Positions 52,381 to 63,119 are shown, counted from the first letter of the stretch. The stretch is DNA of 64,000 nt from Olavius sp. associated proteobacterium Delta 1 (GCA_902749685.1 CACVKW010000830.1:17585-81584); one strand, 5' to 3'. Made by a program: numbers and translations. Notes: generated by a model from the sequence alone, not told the origin.

Positions 52381-53867
52381 CAATGCTTGGCGATCATCGC
52401 CTGCCAAGCGTCATAGTCTTCCTGGATTTGCCCGGCCGCCTGACTGGGTTCGAAAACATTTTGGCTGTAGTGCAGCGAGGCGAGATCATTGATGCTTTTA
52501 AATTTGCCGACCCCCAACCCGGCCATATAGGCCGCACCCAGGGCCGAGACCTCCTCCAAGCCGATATTGACGGCCTTCACACCCAACAGGTCGGCAATGA
52601 GCTGCATCAGGAAGCGATTGCCGGTCATCCCGCCATCCACCTTGAGCTCGGACAAGGATACCCCGCTATCCTTTTCCATGGCCACGATGACGTCCTTGAC
52701 CTGAAAGGCAACGGACTCCAACGCGGCTCGGATGACATGATTTTTGTCCGAGCCGAAGGTCAGCCCGACAATGGAGGCCCTGGCGTCCATTTTCCAGTGA
52801 GGTGCGCCCATACCGCTGAAGGCCGGGATAAAGTAAACCCCGCCATTGCTCTCGACGGCTCGCGCCATGGACTCTGTTTCGGCGCTGGAAGCAATAAGTC
52901 CCAATTGATCACGCAGCCACTTGACTGTGGCGCCGCAGGTGACAATGATGCCCTCCAGGGCGTAATCGATGCGTTCGACCGTGCTCCAGCAGATGGTGGT
53001 GACCATGCCGTGATCCGAAGCTGAGGGAACCGGGCCGATATTGCAAAGAATGGATGAGCCTGTGCCCAAGGTGGCCTTAGCCTCTCCGGGGTGGAAACAG
53101 CCTTCGCCAAAGGCGGCTGCGTGGGAGTCGCCAATCATGCCGGTAATGGGAATTGGCTTTGGAAATAGACCTTCGAAGTCCGAGGCCCCGTAATGGAAGG
53201 AGGAAGGAGCGGCCTTGGGAAGGACCAGGCCTGCGGCACCGAAAGCGTTTAGAAGGATTTCATCCCAATCGAGGGTGTGAATGTTGAACAAAAGCGTGCG
53301 CGAAGCGTTGGTGTAATCCGTGAAATATGAATCTCCATCCGTAAGCCGGTACAGAAGCCATGTGTCCACGGTACCAAAAAAAGCCTTGCCGGAGTGGACA
53401 GCCTCTTTTACGACCGGATCATTCTCCATCAGCCAGGCAAGCTTTGCACCCGAAAAATAAGGATCTATGATCAGGCCGGTTCGGGCGCGGATCTCAGCCT
53501 CGACGCTCGTCCCCTTGAGCCGTTCGCATATGGGCACGGCGCGCTTGCATTGCCAGACCACGGCCCTGCAAAGGGGTGCCCCTGCCTTATCCCACAAAAG
53601 AAAGGTTTCGCGCTGATTGGAAACACCCGCGGCCGCAATCCGATTTGAGACGTTCCGATCTTGCTGCACGGCATTGTCGATGCAGAGACGAACGGATGCA
53701 AGGACATTTTCATACAGTTCGCCCGGGTCCTGCTCCACAAATCCGACTTGGGGGTAGTGCGACTGCAGCGGGACCGCGGCTTTGGCCACGACACCACCAT
53801 CGGTTTCGAATAGCACGGTCTTGGTTCCGCCGGTGCCTTGATCAATGGCCAGGATGAGATTGTTCAT
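52377..53867 (-). CDS. Glycerol kinase-type FGGY carbohydrate kinase
   Basis: 496 residues. 'LAIDQGTGGTKTVLFE' opens the first FGGY domain; 'GTVDTWLLYRLTDGDSYFTDYTNASRTLLFNIHTLDW' strongly resembles GlpK, as does 'TICWSTVERIDYALEGIIVTCG'. 'VDGGMTGNRFLMQLIADLLG' and 'EVSALGAAYMAGLGVG' mark the second domain. It phosphorylates a polyol or ketose with ATP. No GlpD or GlpF is adjacent; instead the gene sits with a split transketolase and a sugar importer, so a ketose may be the true substrate. Confidence 0.88.
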   Translation of the reverse strand: MNNLILAIDQGTGGTKTVLFETDGGVVAKAAVPLQSHYPQVGFVEQDPGELYENVLASVRLCIDNAVQQDRNVSNRIAAAGVSNQRETFLLWDKAGAPLCRAVVWQCKRAVPICERLKGTSVEAEIRARTGLIIDPYFSGAKLAWLMENDPVVKEAVHSGKAFFGTVDTWLLYRLTDGDSYFTDYTNASRTLLFNIHTLDWDEILLNAFGAAGLVLPKAAPSSFHYGASDFEGLFPKPIPITGMIGDSHAAAFGEGCFHPGEAKATLGTGSSILCNIGPVPSASDHGMVTTICWSTVERIDYALEGIIVTCGATVKWLRDQLGLIASSAETESMARAVESNGGVYFIPAFSGMGAPHWKMDARASIVGLTFGSDKNHVIRAALESVAFQVKDVIVAMEKDSGVSLSELKVDGGMTGNRFLMQLIADLLGVKAVNIGLEEVSALGAAYMAGLGVGKFKSINDLASLHYSQNVFEPSQAAGQIQEDYDAWQAMIAKHC

Positions 53868-53888
53868 GGCATCCTCTGTCTTTGCTTA

Positions 53889-54872
53889 CTAATTATATTT
53901 GAAAACCCGGTCCTTTGGGCCTGGGTTTTTTACTATTGCTAAAACTGCTTTCACAATGCCCGCTGCATCAATGTTGATGTGAGCTCGCATTTCATCTCGC
54001 GGTCCGGGTATGGCGAATTTGCCTTCCATGAACCCTAGACGTTTCACGCGGCAACAAAGCCCCTCCTCGGCCACGATCTCCGAGACCAGGCTGCCAACGC
54101 CACCGTGGATACTGTGTTCCTCAACCGTCAGCGCGCGGCCGGTCTTTCGAACAGACTTGATAATACCTTCGCGGTCCAGGGGGCGGATGGACGAAACGTT
54201 CACGACCTCTGCCCTGATCCCTTCATCATTCAAAATATTTCCGGCAGCGCAGGCCTCGTATACCGTGGAGCCCATGGCGAAAATGCTGATGTCCTCGCCT
54301 GGCCGCAACACGTCAATTTTGCCGGGCTCAATTTGATAGCCTTTATCGTGCAGGACGGGGAATTTAATACTATCCATCCTTATGTACACCGGCCCTTCGT
54401 ACGCCAACGCATAGTTGAAAATCTGCTCTGTCTCCACTGGATCGGAGGGGGCAAATATGAGGATATTACCGAAGCCGCGCATGATGGACACGTCGTCAAT
54501 GGCGTGATGCGTGCTGGCCAAAGCACCGTAGCAGACTCCGGCGTTCAGGCCCACCAGTTTAACATTGGAGTTGGAGTAGCAGATGTCATTTTTCACCTGT
54601 TCGTTTGCCCGGTGGACGAGAAAAGGCGCGGCGTTGGCCGTCACAGCCACGAACCCGCCCAGGGCCATGCCTGCGGCAGTTCCGACCAGGCTCTGTTCGG
54701 CGATGCCCACATTGACCAGCCGATCCGGGTATCGATCCTTGAAGGGGGCAATCTTGGCGGTGGAGGTGGAGTCGCTGACCAGAGCGACCATGTTCACGCC
54801 ACGCTCCACGGCCTTGATGAAGGTGTCCACCATAACCTCTCTGAGGTCCTGTGCTTTTTCATGTGTCAGCAT
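53889..54872 (-). CDS. Transketolase, C-terminal subunit
   Basis: 327 residues comprising the pyrimidine-binding and C-terminal domains of transketolase. 'VNVGIAEQSLVGTAAGMALGGF' holds the catalytic Glu that activates thiamine diphosphate. 'GGVGSLVSEIVAEE' lies in the C-terminal domain. It works with the adjacent N-terminal subunit. Its start overlaps that gene by 7 bases and its stop is 21 bases before the kinase start, so kinase and transketolase form one transcript. Confidence 0.92.
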   Translation of the reverse strand: MLTHEKAQDLREVMVDTFIKAVERGVNMVALVSDSTSTAKIAPFKDRYPDRLVNVGIAEQSLVGTAAGMALGGFVAVTANAAPFLVHRANEQVKNDICYSNSNVKLVGLNAGVCYGALASTHHAIDDVSIMRGFGNILIFAPSDPVETEQIFNYALAYEGPVYIRMDSIKFPVLHDKGYQIEPGKIDVLRPGEDISIFAMGSTVYEACAAGNILNDEGIRAEVVNVSSIRPLDREGIIKSVRKTGRALTVEEHSIHGGVGSLVSEIVAEEGLCCRVKRLGFMEGKFAIPGPRDEMRAHINIDAAGIVKAVLAIVKNPGPKDRVFKYN

Positions 54873-55696
54873 TTCAGCTCCTCCATGGCTTGCGGCAGCT
54901 CTTCACCTCTGGGAATTCGGTGGTGCCAACTGGGCTGGCCTTCAATAAAAGACACACCCTTGCCTTTTGTCGTTTTGGCGATGACCGCCTTGGGTTTGCC
55001 GTCGCCCCTGGGCAATGACTCGATCGTCTCGATCAAGGCGGCGGGATCATTGCCGTCAGTTTGACCCACCCACATCCCAAAGGCCGCCATTTTTTTATCC
55101 AATGGTTCCAGATCCATTATTTTTTTTGTGAAATCGGCCAGTTGCAAACCGTTGCGATCTACGATCCAGATCAAGTTGTCCAGCTGAAACTGGGCTGCAG
55201 CCATCGCCGCTTCCCAGTTGGAACCCTCCTGGAGCTCGCCATCGCCGGTGATCACATAGACCAAATAGCCACGCCCGCTCTTTTTGGCAGCCAGAGCCAG
55301 CCCGACGCCGACGGCCAGGCCGTGTCCCAGGGCCCCGGTGTTGACTTCGATAAAGGGTGTTTTCTGCCTGACCGGATGACCCGGCAGCAGGGACCCGAAT
55401 TGGAGGTAGGTGTCGAGCAGCGCCTCATCGAGCAAGCCGGCCTGGGCCAGTGTACAGTACAACCCACCGACCCCGTGCCCTTTACTCAGGATGAAACGAT
55501 CGCGGTCCGGGTGATTGGGATCGTCTCTCTGATACCTCAGCAATCGAAAGTACATGGAGGCCAGGATATCTGCCTCCGAAAGATCGGCACCGGTATGTCC
55601 CTGGCCGGCTTTGTAATTCATATTGAGGGTTTTTCTTCTAATTTCTTGAGCTTTTTCAACAACTTGGTTCGGATTGAGGGAAAAAGGATTGTTCAT
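54866..55696 (-). CDS. Transketolase, N-terminal subunit
   Basis: 276 residues from the ATG at 55696, with CAGGAGCC upstream; an earlier start at 55729 is less likely. 'GHTGADLSEADILASMYF', 'FILSKGHGVGGLY' and 'ITGDGELQEGSNWEAAMAAAQF' match the thiamine-diphosphate-binding half of transketolase (GDG...N motif). The split form occurs in archaea, many anaerobes and dedicated catabolic clusters such as the apulose-4-phosphate transketolase. It is the first gene of the minus-strand operon. Confidence 0.92.
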   Translation of the reverse strand: MNNPFSLNPNQVVEKAQEIRRKTLNMNYKAGQGHTGADLSEADILASMYFRLLRYQRDDPNHPDRDRFILSKGHGVGGLYCTLAQAGLLDEALLDTYLQFGSLLPGHPVRQKTPFIEVNTGALGHGLAVGVGLALAAKKSGRGYLVYVITGDGELQEGSNWEAAMAAAQFQLDNLIWIVDRNGLQLADFTKKIMDLEPLDKKMAAFGMWVGQTDGNDPAALIETIESLPRGDGKPKAVIAKTTKGKGVSFIEGQPSWHHRIPRGEELPQAMEELKC

Positions 55697-56947
<1,251 letters not shown>

Positions 56948-56961
56948 TTTTTATCCATGCA

Positions 56962-56987
56962 GGGCGGCGTGCCGCACAGCGCCGCCC
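56962..56987 (+). terminator. GC-rich intercistronic hairpin after the binding-protein gene
   Basis: GGGCGGCG (56962-56969) pairs with CGCCGCCC (56980-56987). Such stem-loops often follow binding-protein genes and protect their mRNA or partly terminate transcription, giving more binding protein than membrane components. Confidence 0.55.
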
Positions 56988-57070
56988 GCCAATCTTGTGC
57001 GGTCGGCCGTACGAATTCGTGTAGATCACTGCAGCCGCAACCCTTTTCTTCACCATTAATAGAGGTGCCT

Positions 57071-57754
57071 ATGCGGAGAACATCCGGAATTGGCAGACAA
57101 CTCCTTTCCCTGGTGGCCTTAAGTCTAATGATTTTCATCGTCGACGCCTGCACCATTGTCCACGACGACGATGAGGACGCGAAGAAAACGGATAAGAAGC
57201 TCGACATTTACTTTGTCACTGACGACTTCAAGCCCGACGAGTTTGTAGAAAAAATCTGGGACGATAAGGTTGTACCGTATTTTAAGGAAAAGTGTTTACC
57301 CATCAGCGACGTCCTGCCTACCTGGGCCAAGGATCAGGAAGCCGCCGGCCGGCAGTTCGGATACCGCGAAAAGGCCGAAGGCAGCCCCTGGAATTTCCGG
57401 GTCAAGGGCTCGGGCAGGATCGTATCCCTAAATACGGCCTCCAGGGCTTCCACCGTCGATGTGGATCTGGATCCGGCCGACGGCTCTGCCGATGTGCTCA
57501 TTCAGATCGGACCGGTCATCAAGGACAGCGCCATCCGCGACTCGCTGGAATTCATTTCCTTTACTGATTTTACAAACCAGCTTGAGTTCGCCCGTCTCTC
57601 CAACGCCTTAAACAAAAAGGTTAACAAGACGGTCACCGGCGAACTGGATCGCGACAACCTCATGGGCAAGGGCATCTCGTTTAATGGTGCCTTCACCCAG
57701 TTGCAGGATTCCGACCTGATTCGCATCACGCCGGTCTCCCTTGAAGTAAAGTAG
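57071..57754 (+). CDS. DUF2291 family lipoprotein
   Basis: 227 residues from the ATG at 57071; a longer open frame back to 56957 would cross the hairpin. Lipobox 'IVDACTIVHDDDE' gives Cys27 as the lipid-modified residue. 'FDKLDIYF'-like opening and the block 'WDDKVVPYFKEKCLPISDVLP' match DUF2291, a family found almost only in ribose-type ABC transporter operons. Its function is unknown; it may assist the binding protein. Confidence 0.88.
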   Translation: MRRTSGIGRQLLSLVALSLMIFIVDACTIVHDDDEDAKKTDKKLDIYFVTDDFKPDEFVEKIWDDKVVPYFKEKCLPISDVLPTWAKDQEAAGRQFGYREKAEGSPWNFRVKGSGRIVSLNTASRASTVDVDLDPADGSADVLIQIGPVIKDSAIRDSLEFISFTDFTNQLEFARLSNALNKKVNKTVTGELDRDNLMGKGISFNGAFTQLQDSDLIRITPVSLEVK

Positions 57755-57763
57755 GAGGCCGGG

Positions 57764-59332
57764 ATGAGCGAGAGTATCCAAAACGATGTCATCCTCAGAG
57801 CTGAACAGCTCACTAAAATTTTTCCCGGCACCGTGGCCTTGAACAAGGTCGACTTCAATGTCTACCGGGGCAAGGTCAATGCCCTGGTGGGTGAAAACGG
57901 CGCCGGCAAATCCACGTTGACAAAGATTCTCGCCGGCGTGGAAGCCCCCTCCAGAGGTGCGCTTTATCTGGAGGGCAAAAATGTCCGCATCCGGTCATTT
58001 CACGACGCGGCTTTCCACGGCATCGGCATGATACACCAGGAGCTGAATCTTTGTCCCAATCTGAATGTAGCAGAGAATATTTTTGTCGCCCGGGAGATAA
58101 CCAGGGGCCGCGTTCACATCGATCATAAGGCCCAGTTGGAGAATGCGCGAAAGCTGCTCGATCGTCTCCAGGCGGACATCGATCCCGAGGCGGAAGTCGC
58201 CAACCTGCGCATCGGCCAGCAGCAAATTGTCGAAATCGCCAAGGCCCTGGCCCTGGACACCCGCATCCTCATCATGGACGAACCCACGTCGGCCCTGTCC
58301 ACCGCCGAGGTGGAAGTGCTCTTTAAGGTCATCCGAGACCTCAAGAGCCACGGCGTCTCCATCATTTACATCTCCCACCGTCTTGAAGAACTCGCGCAGA
58401 TAGGCGATCACATCACCGTTCTGCGCGACGGCTTCCTGGTGCAGGAAGCGCGCATGGCGGACATCGACATCCCCTGGATCATATCCAATATGGTGGGAGA
58501 AGCTGCGGACCGTAAATTGTCGCACACCAGCCAGTCCACCAGCGAAGAGGTGCTTCGGGTGGAGAATCTGCGCTTGCCGCGGGTGGGAGGCGGTTTCACC
58601 CTGGACCACCTTACCTTCCATTTGAAAAAGGGCGAAATCCTCGGCATATACGGCCTCATGGGCGCGGGCCGCTCCGAACTTTTCGAATGCCTCATGGGGC
58701 TGCACAAAGAAGACAAAGGCAACGTGTTCCTGGATGGCCGGGATGTCACCAACGGCTCGGTCGGCGATCAGATTAAGATGGGCATGGCCCTTATACCCGA
58801 GGATCGCCAGCGTGAGGGACTGGTGCAGGCCTTGTCCGTAACGCACAATATGACGTTGTCGAGCATCTGGAAATTTATCAAAATCTTTCATATCGTGGGC
58901 GAGAAAATCAATAACGCCGTTTTCAGCATGATCGAGGACTTGTCCATCAAAGTGCCCAGCCCCCAGGTGCTTATCAGCTCGCTATCAGGCGGCAATCAGC
59001 AGAAGGTGGTTATCGGCAAAGCGCTTTTGACATCGCCCAAGGTGCTTCTCATGGATGAGCCGACCCGGGGGATTGACGTGGGCGCCAAAGCCGACGTTTT
59101 CGAAATCATGAATAATCTGGCCGCCCGCGGTATCGGTGTTATCTTCAACTCTTCGGAACTCAAGGAGATAATTGCCGTATCGGACCGGATCATCGTCATG
59201 AGCAAGGGCAAAATCACCGCCGAACTCAAACGCGAAGACGCCACGGAGGCACAGCTCGTGGCGGCCTCTGCCGTGGGGCACAAGACCGAGGCCCAAGACA
59301 CTACGCCATTAATGAGGATCAGCCGACCATGA
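57764..59332 (+). CDS. rbsA: Ribose-type sugar ABC transporter ATP-binding protein
   Basis: 522 residues with two nucleotide-binding domains, as in RbsA/MglA. First domain: Walker A 'GENGAGKSTLTKIL', signature 'LRIGQQQIVEIAKAL', Walker B 'LIMDEPTSAL'. Second: degenerate Walker A 'GLMGAGRSELFECL', signature 'LSGGNQQKVVIGKAL', Walker B 'LLMDEPTRGID'. It powers sugar import through the permease, whose start overlaps its stop (ATGA). The gene symbol is given by family; the actual sugar is unknown. Confidence 0.93.
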   Translation: MSESIQNDVILRAEQLTKIFPGTVALNKVDFNVYRGKVNALVGENGAGKSTLTKILAGVEAPSRGALYLEGKNVRIRSFHDAAFHGIGMIHQELNLCPNLNVAENIFVAREITRGRVHIDHKAQLENARKLLDRLQADIDPEAEVANLRIGQQQIVEIAKALALDTRILIMDEPTSALSTAEVEVLFKVIRDLKSHGVSIIYISHRLEELAQIGDHITVLRDGFLVQEARMADIDIPWIISNMVGEAADRKLSHTSQSTSEEVLRVENLRLPRVGGGFTLDHLTFHLKKGEILGIYGLMGAGRSELFECLMGLHKEDKGNVFLDGRDVTNGSVGDQIKMGMALIPEDRQREGLVQALSVTHNMTLSSIWKFIKIFHIVGEKINNAVFSMIEDLSIKVPSPQVLISSLSGGNQQKVVIGKALLTSPKVLLMDEPTRGIDVGAKADVFEIMNNLAARGIGVIFNSSELKEIIAVSDRIIVMSKGKITAELKREDATEAQLVAASAVGHKTEAQDTTPLMRISRP

Positions 59333-60390
59333 ATACGATCACAGCAACTGAGGAAACTCCTGTTACGAAGAAACAAAAGATTAAAATCGGCATGCTTCTT
59401 TTGAAGCTTAGAACTTTCATTGCCCTCTTTCTGGTCGTCGTCTACTTCAGCATCATGGCGCCAAATTTCCTGTCCATGGCCAACCTCGTGATCATGGTCA
59501 AGCACGTCTCCATCTATGCCTTTTTGGCCATCGGCATGACCTTTGTCATCATCACCGGTGGCATCGATCTTTCGGTGGGAGCTGTCGTGGGGCTGGCGGG
59601 TATGGTGGCCGGCGGCCTAATTTATAATGGGCTGCATCTGCCGATGTTCGGGGTGACCGTTTATTTCCATTTGCCCATGGTCATCCTCATTACCCTATTT
59701 GTGGGCGTTCTTTGCGGCGCTTTCAGCGGATTTCTCATCACGCGCTTCAACGTGGCACCCTTTATCGCCACCCTGGGCATGCTCTACGTTGCCCGGGGCG
59801 CAGCCCTGCTTTTATCAGACGGCAAAACGTTTCCCAACCTCGTGGGGAGCCAGGAACTCGGAAACACAGGCTTCCCCTGGCTGGGCGCGGGCACAATCGT
59901 CGGCATTCCCATCAGCATCTGGATTTTGGTATGTTTGGGCGCAGCGGCCGCCTATATCGCGGCTAAGACTCCCCTGGGCCGGCACATATACTCTGTCGGC
60001 GGCAATGAGCGGGCCGCCCTGCTTTCAGGCGTTCGCGTCAATCGGGTCAAGATGTTTGTGTACATGTTTTCGGGCTTTTGCTCGGCCATTGCCGGATTGA
60101 TCATTGCTTCGCAGCTGGTGGCCTCGCACCCGATGTCGGGTCACATGTTCGAACTTACGGCCATCGCTGCGGCGGTCCTGGGCGGCACCTCCATGGCCGG
60201 CGGACGCGGAACAATCGGCGGCACCATTATCGGCGCTTTTGTCATCGGGGTGCTGGGCGACGGCATGGTCATGATGGGCGTTAGTTCTTTCTGGCAGATG
60301 GTTATCAAAGGCCTCGTCATCGTGGCCGCCGTTGTCGTTGATCAATTCCAACGGAATCTGCAGAGCAAGGCCGCTTTGCAGGAAGACTGA
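59329..60390 (+). CDS. rbsC: Ribose-type sugar ABC transporter permease
   Basis: 353 residues, about nine membrane helices after a 40-residue cytoplasmic start. 'IGMTFVIITGGIDLSVGAVVGLAGM' is the diagnostic segment of RbsC-family permeases and 'GGTSMAGGRGTIGGTIIGAFVIG' the coupling region. It forms a homodimeric channel with RbsA. It is translationally coupled to the ATPase gene. Confidence 0.93.
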   Translation: MNTITATEETPVTKKQKIKIGMLLLKLRTFIALFLVVVYFSIMAPNFLSMANLVIMVKHVSIYAFLAIGMTFVIITGGIDLSVGAVVGLAGMVAGGLIYNGLHLPMFGVTVYFHLPMVILITLFVGVLCGAFSGFLITRFNVAPFIATLGMLYVARGAALLLSDGKTFPNLVGSQELGNTGFPWLGAGTIVGIPISIWILVCLGAAAAYIAAKTPLGRHIYSVGGNERAALLSGVRVNRVKMFVYMFSGFCSAIAGLIIASQLVASHPMSGHMFELTAIAAAVLGGTSMAGGRGTIGGTIIGAFVIGVLGDGMVMMGVSSFWQMVIKGLVIVAAVVVDQFQRNLQSKAALQED

Positions 60391-60422
60391 AGTATTAGGC
60401 CTCGAAAGCCGTTAATTTTTCC

Positions 60423-60490
60423 ATTCCGGAGAAAGCCGGAATTCTGTAATATCGATGTGTTCCGGTTGCCGGATAATTTCCGGCATAACG
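60423..60490 (+). repeat. Two small hairpins between permease and isomerase genes
   Basis: ATTCCGG (60423-60429) and CCGGAAT (60436-60442) form a perfect 7-pair stem. About 20 bases on, TTGCCGGA and TCCGGCATAAC (about 60467-60487) form another. They may mark an mRNA processing or attenuation point inside the operon. Confidence 0.45.
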
Positions 60491-60533
60491 GATCTTGAAA
60501 TTTTTGCGAAACTTTCAATCAGAGGGAGATGTC

Positions 60534-61961
60534 ATGAAGGTCATGGATAAAAAGATCTGTTTCGGTCTGATTGTCGCCACTCGCGGTTTCTTCAACCCGG
60601 TCCTGGCGGGAACGGCTCGCAAGGAACTGCTGGAACTGCTTGATGAACTTTCCATCGATTATGTGATTGGATCTGCAGACGCTACTCCTCACGGGGCGGT
60701 GGAAAATCTCGAGCACGCGAAAATATATGCCGGACTTTTCCGCCAAAACGCCGACAGGATTGACGGCGTGCTCGTCATCCTGCCCAATTTTGGAGATGAG
60801 CTGGGTGTTGTGCAAACCCTGGATATGGCCAAACTGAACGTCCCGGTGATGGTGCAAGCCTGCAACGACGACCTGGACAAGGTGGGCGTTTTCAGCCGCC
60901 GGGATGCCTTTTGCGGCAAAATCTCGGTCTGCAACAATCTCTATCAATACAACATCCCTTTCACGGATACCGCCCTTCACACTTGCGACATCAAGAGTCA
61001 GGTTTTTCGCGACGACCTGGACCGCTTCGCCCGAATTTGCCGAACGGTGAAAGGTCTGACCAGCGCCCGCATCGGTGCCATCGGCGCGCGTCCGGCTCCG
61101 TTTCAGACCGTCCGTTACAGCGAAAAGCTCCTGCAATCCTCCGGGGTCACGGTCGTGCCGGTGGATCTTTCGGAGATTTTCGCCGCGGCCAACGCTTTTG
61201 ACGACAACGCGGCGCTCGTACAGGAAAAACTCGCTGAAATTCGAACGTACGGAACGATACCCGCTAAATTCCCGGACGAGCAGGTTCTACGTCAGGCCAA
61301 GTTCTCCGTGGCCGTGGAGGAATGGATGACGGCCAATGAATGTGTCGCCAGTGCGATTCAGTGCTGGTCCTCCATGCAGGAAAATTACGGCTGCGCCTCC
61401 TGTCTGACCATGAGCATGATGGGTGAACGCTTTATGCCCAGCGCCTGTGAGGTAGACGTGGCCGGTGCCGTATCGATGTACGCGCTATTGCTTGCCTCGG
61501 GTTCGCCTCCCGGTTTTCTGGACTGGAACAACAACTACGGCGAAGCAATCGACAAGTGCGTCAACACGCATTGCAGTAATTTTCCCAAGACCTTCTTTGG
61601 CGTCACACCCGAGATCGCTGACCTGGACATCCTGGGTGAAACCCTGGGCCGCGAAAATTGCTTCGGCGCGGTCAAAGGGAAGGTGGCCCCCGGTCCCATG
61701 ACCTATTTCCGGCTTTCCACAGACGATCAACGAGGCGTGATCAAGTCCTATCTGGGACAGGGAGAATTTACTGACGATTCCTTTGATATGGACGGTGGTA
61801 TCGCCGTCTGCAAGATCTCCGATTTGCGGTCGCTGCTGGCCCACATTTGCCAAAACGGCTTTGAACACCATGTGGCCATGACCCGCGGACACGTCGCGGA
61901 CGTACTCGATGAAGCGGTTGGCAAATACCTTGGCTGGGAGTTGTACCACCACCAAAATTAA
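60534..61961 (+). CDS. L-fucose/L-arabinose isomerase-fold protein
   Basis: 475 residues from the ATG at 60534, preceded by AGAGGGAGA. The N-terminal two-thirds has the FucI/AraA-like layout ('GVLVILPNFGDELGVVQTLDM'), and the C-terminal third holds the metal and catalytic positions: Glu in 'ACEVDVAGA', Asp in 'GFLDWNNNYG' and His in 'TRGHVADVL'. It should interconvert an aldose and a ketose using Mn2+. Its cluster links it to a kinase and transketolase that would act on the ketose. The substrate is not known. Confidence 0.87.
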   Translation: MKVMDKKICFGLIVATRGFFNPVLAGTARKELLELLDELSIDYVIGSADATPHGAVENLEHAKIYAGLFRQNADRIDGVLVILPNFGDELGVVQTLDMAKLNVPVMVQACNDDLDKVGVFSRRDAFCGKISVCNNLYQYNIPFTDTALHTCDIKSQVFRDDLDRFARICRTVKGLTSARIGAIGARPAPFQTVRYSEKLLQSSGVTVVPVDLSEIFAAANAFDDNAALVQEKLAEIRTYGTIPAKFPDEQVLRQAKFSVAVEEWMTANECVASAIQCWSSMQENYGCASCLTMSMMGERFMPSACEVDVAGAVSMYALLLASGSPPGFLDWNNNYGEAIDKCVNTHCSNFPKTFFGVTPEIADLDILGETLGRENCFGAVKGKVAPGPMTYFRLSTDDQRGVIKSYLGQGEFTDDSFDMDGGIAVCKISDLRSLLAHICQNGFEHHVAMTRGHVADVLDEAVGKYLGWELYHHQN

Positions 61962-61987
61962 TAACATTTTTAAATGGATGAATAGGG

Positions 61988-62752
61988 ATGCTTGCAGAAC
62001 AAAGACGACTGAAAATGCTTGAGCTGATGCGCGAGGAAGGAAGTGCCAGTGTCAGGGCCTTGAGCCAAACCTTCTCCGTCTCCGAACCGACCATACGTCA
62101 GGACCTGGAAAAGCTGGAAACCGAAGGCTTTATCGTTCGCAAGCATGGCGGCGCCTTTCTCAAATCCGTACCGCAGCAGGTCCAGGCCATGTCTCTGGAG
62201 CACCTGGAGAACATGGACAAAAAAAGGGTCATCGGGCGTAAAGCCGCCGAATTCGTGCATCATGGGGAAACCATCATCCTGGACGCCGGATCGACCACTA
62301 CTGAAATGGTTGACCATCTGGCTATGAGGCAGAATCTGAAAGTCCTGACCAACGCTTTGAACATTGTGCTGAGGCTGGGCGTGGTGCCAAATTGTACGGT
62401 GTTCGCGTCCGGCGGCCAGTTTAAACCCCCGACCTTGTCTTTGACCGGAGAGAAGGCGGCTGAATTCTTCACTGATGTCTATGCATCCAAGCTCTTTCTG
62501 GCTACGGGCGGCATCTCCTTTGAGGCCGGCCTGACTTATCCGGGCTTAAATGATCTATATGTTAAAAAAGCCATGATCAAGGCCGCCAAGGAAGTCATTC
62601 TAGTGGCGGACTCCACTAAGATTGGCAAAGTTTCTTTTGCCTCTTTAGGCGGGTTGGATCTCATCCATTCTTTTATCACCGACGATTCCATTGCGGACGA
62701 AGACCGGCGCCGCTTTGAAGATATGGGCGTAAAAGTGATTCTTGCCAAATAG
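61988..62752 (+). CDS. DeoR/GlpR family transcriptional regulator
   Basis: 254 residues. An N-terminal winged helix ('RRLKMLELMREEGSASVRALSQTFSVSEPTIRQDLEKLE' region, residues 6-45) and the phosphosugar-sensing DeoRC domain ('GRKAAEFVHHGETIILDAGSTTTEM', 'LFLATGGISFEAGLTYPGL', 'VADSTKIGKVSFASLGGLD') are clear. It probably represses the divergent sugar operons and is released by a phosphorylated sugar. It starts 26 bases after the isomerase gene. Confidence 0.93.
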   Translation: MLAEQRRLKMLELMREEGSASVRALSQTFSVSEPTIRQDLEKLETEGFIVRKHGGAFLKSVPQQVQAMSLEHLENMDKKRVIGRKAAEFVHHGETIILDAGSTTTEMVDHLAMRQNLKVLTNALNIVLRLGVVPNCTVFASGGQFKPPTLSLTGEKAAEFFTDVYASKLFLATGGISFEAGLTYPGLNDLYVKKAMIKAAKEVILVADSTKIGKVSFASLGGLDLIHSFITDDSIADEDRRRFEDMGVKVILAK

Positions 62753-62968
62753 GTGCTCGGACCACCCGATCTGCTCCGCAATTAATCAATAAAAGATGCG
62801 ATATCCCGATCATTGGGGGCAGAATCCATTCACAAGCTCAGAACAGGCTTGAATGGGCCCAAGGGCGCATAAGATCCTCCAGGCGGATTTCGGGCTTGCC
62901 CTTCACTGCACCAGAGCCGCACAAGCCTGCTGCCTGGCTCTCATCCTGCCGATGGTCATAAAGCAAAG

Positions 62969-63001
62969 ACAGGGACTATCATTTTGGTTGCCACTCCCTG
63001 T
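62969..63001. terminator. Inverted repeat near the tRNA fragment
   Basis: ACAGGGA (62969-62975) and TCCCTGT (62995-63001), loop of 19 bases. It lies just 3' of the tRNA fragment on the minus strand and after the DeoR gene on the plus strand. No T-run. Confidence 0.3.
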
Positions 63002-63013
63002 TCTTAGTTCATC

Positions 63014-63058
63014 TGGTGCGCCAGGCAGGATTTGAACCTGCGGTCTACGGATTCGTAG
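63014..63058 (-). tRNA. tRNA-Arg(ACG) 3' fragment, probable attachment-site copy
   Basis: On the minus strand the sequence runs from the anticodon loop CTACGAA (anticodon ACG) through TCCGT, a 5-base variable loop, a perfect T-arm GCAGG-TTCAAAT-CCTGC, acceptor strand CTGGCGC, discriminator A and encoded CCA (63014-63016). The 5' half (acceptor, D-arm and 5' anticodon strand) is absent: the bases beyond 63058 do not pair with TCCGT and show no D-arm. This anticodon-loop-to-3'-end segment is a classic integrase attachment core. Confidence 0.72.
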
Positions 63059-63119
63059 ACCAGGATCCTGAAAATTAAAAAACGTCGTAATTTCAACCGG
63101 ATGATTCTACTCAACTTTT

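Noticed and set aside
54105..55064. 319-codon plus-strand open frame opposite the transketolase genes
   Set aside because: It lies antisense to two well-supported transketolase subunits, shows no domain, and long antisense frames are expected in GC-rich genes.
57995..58891. 298-codon minus-strand open frame opposite rbsA
   Set aside because: Mirror of conserved ATPase motifs; no start signal or domain.
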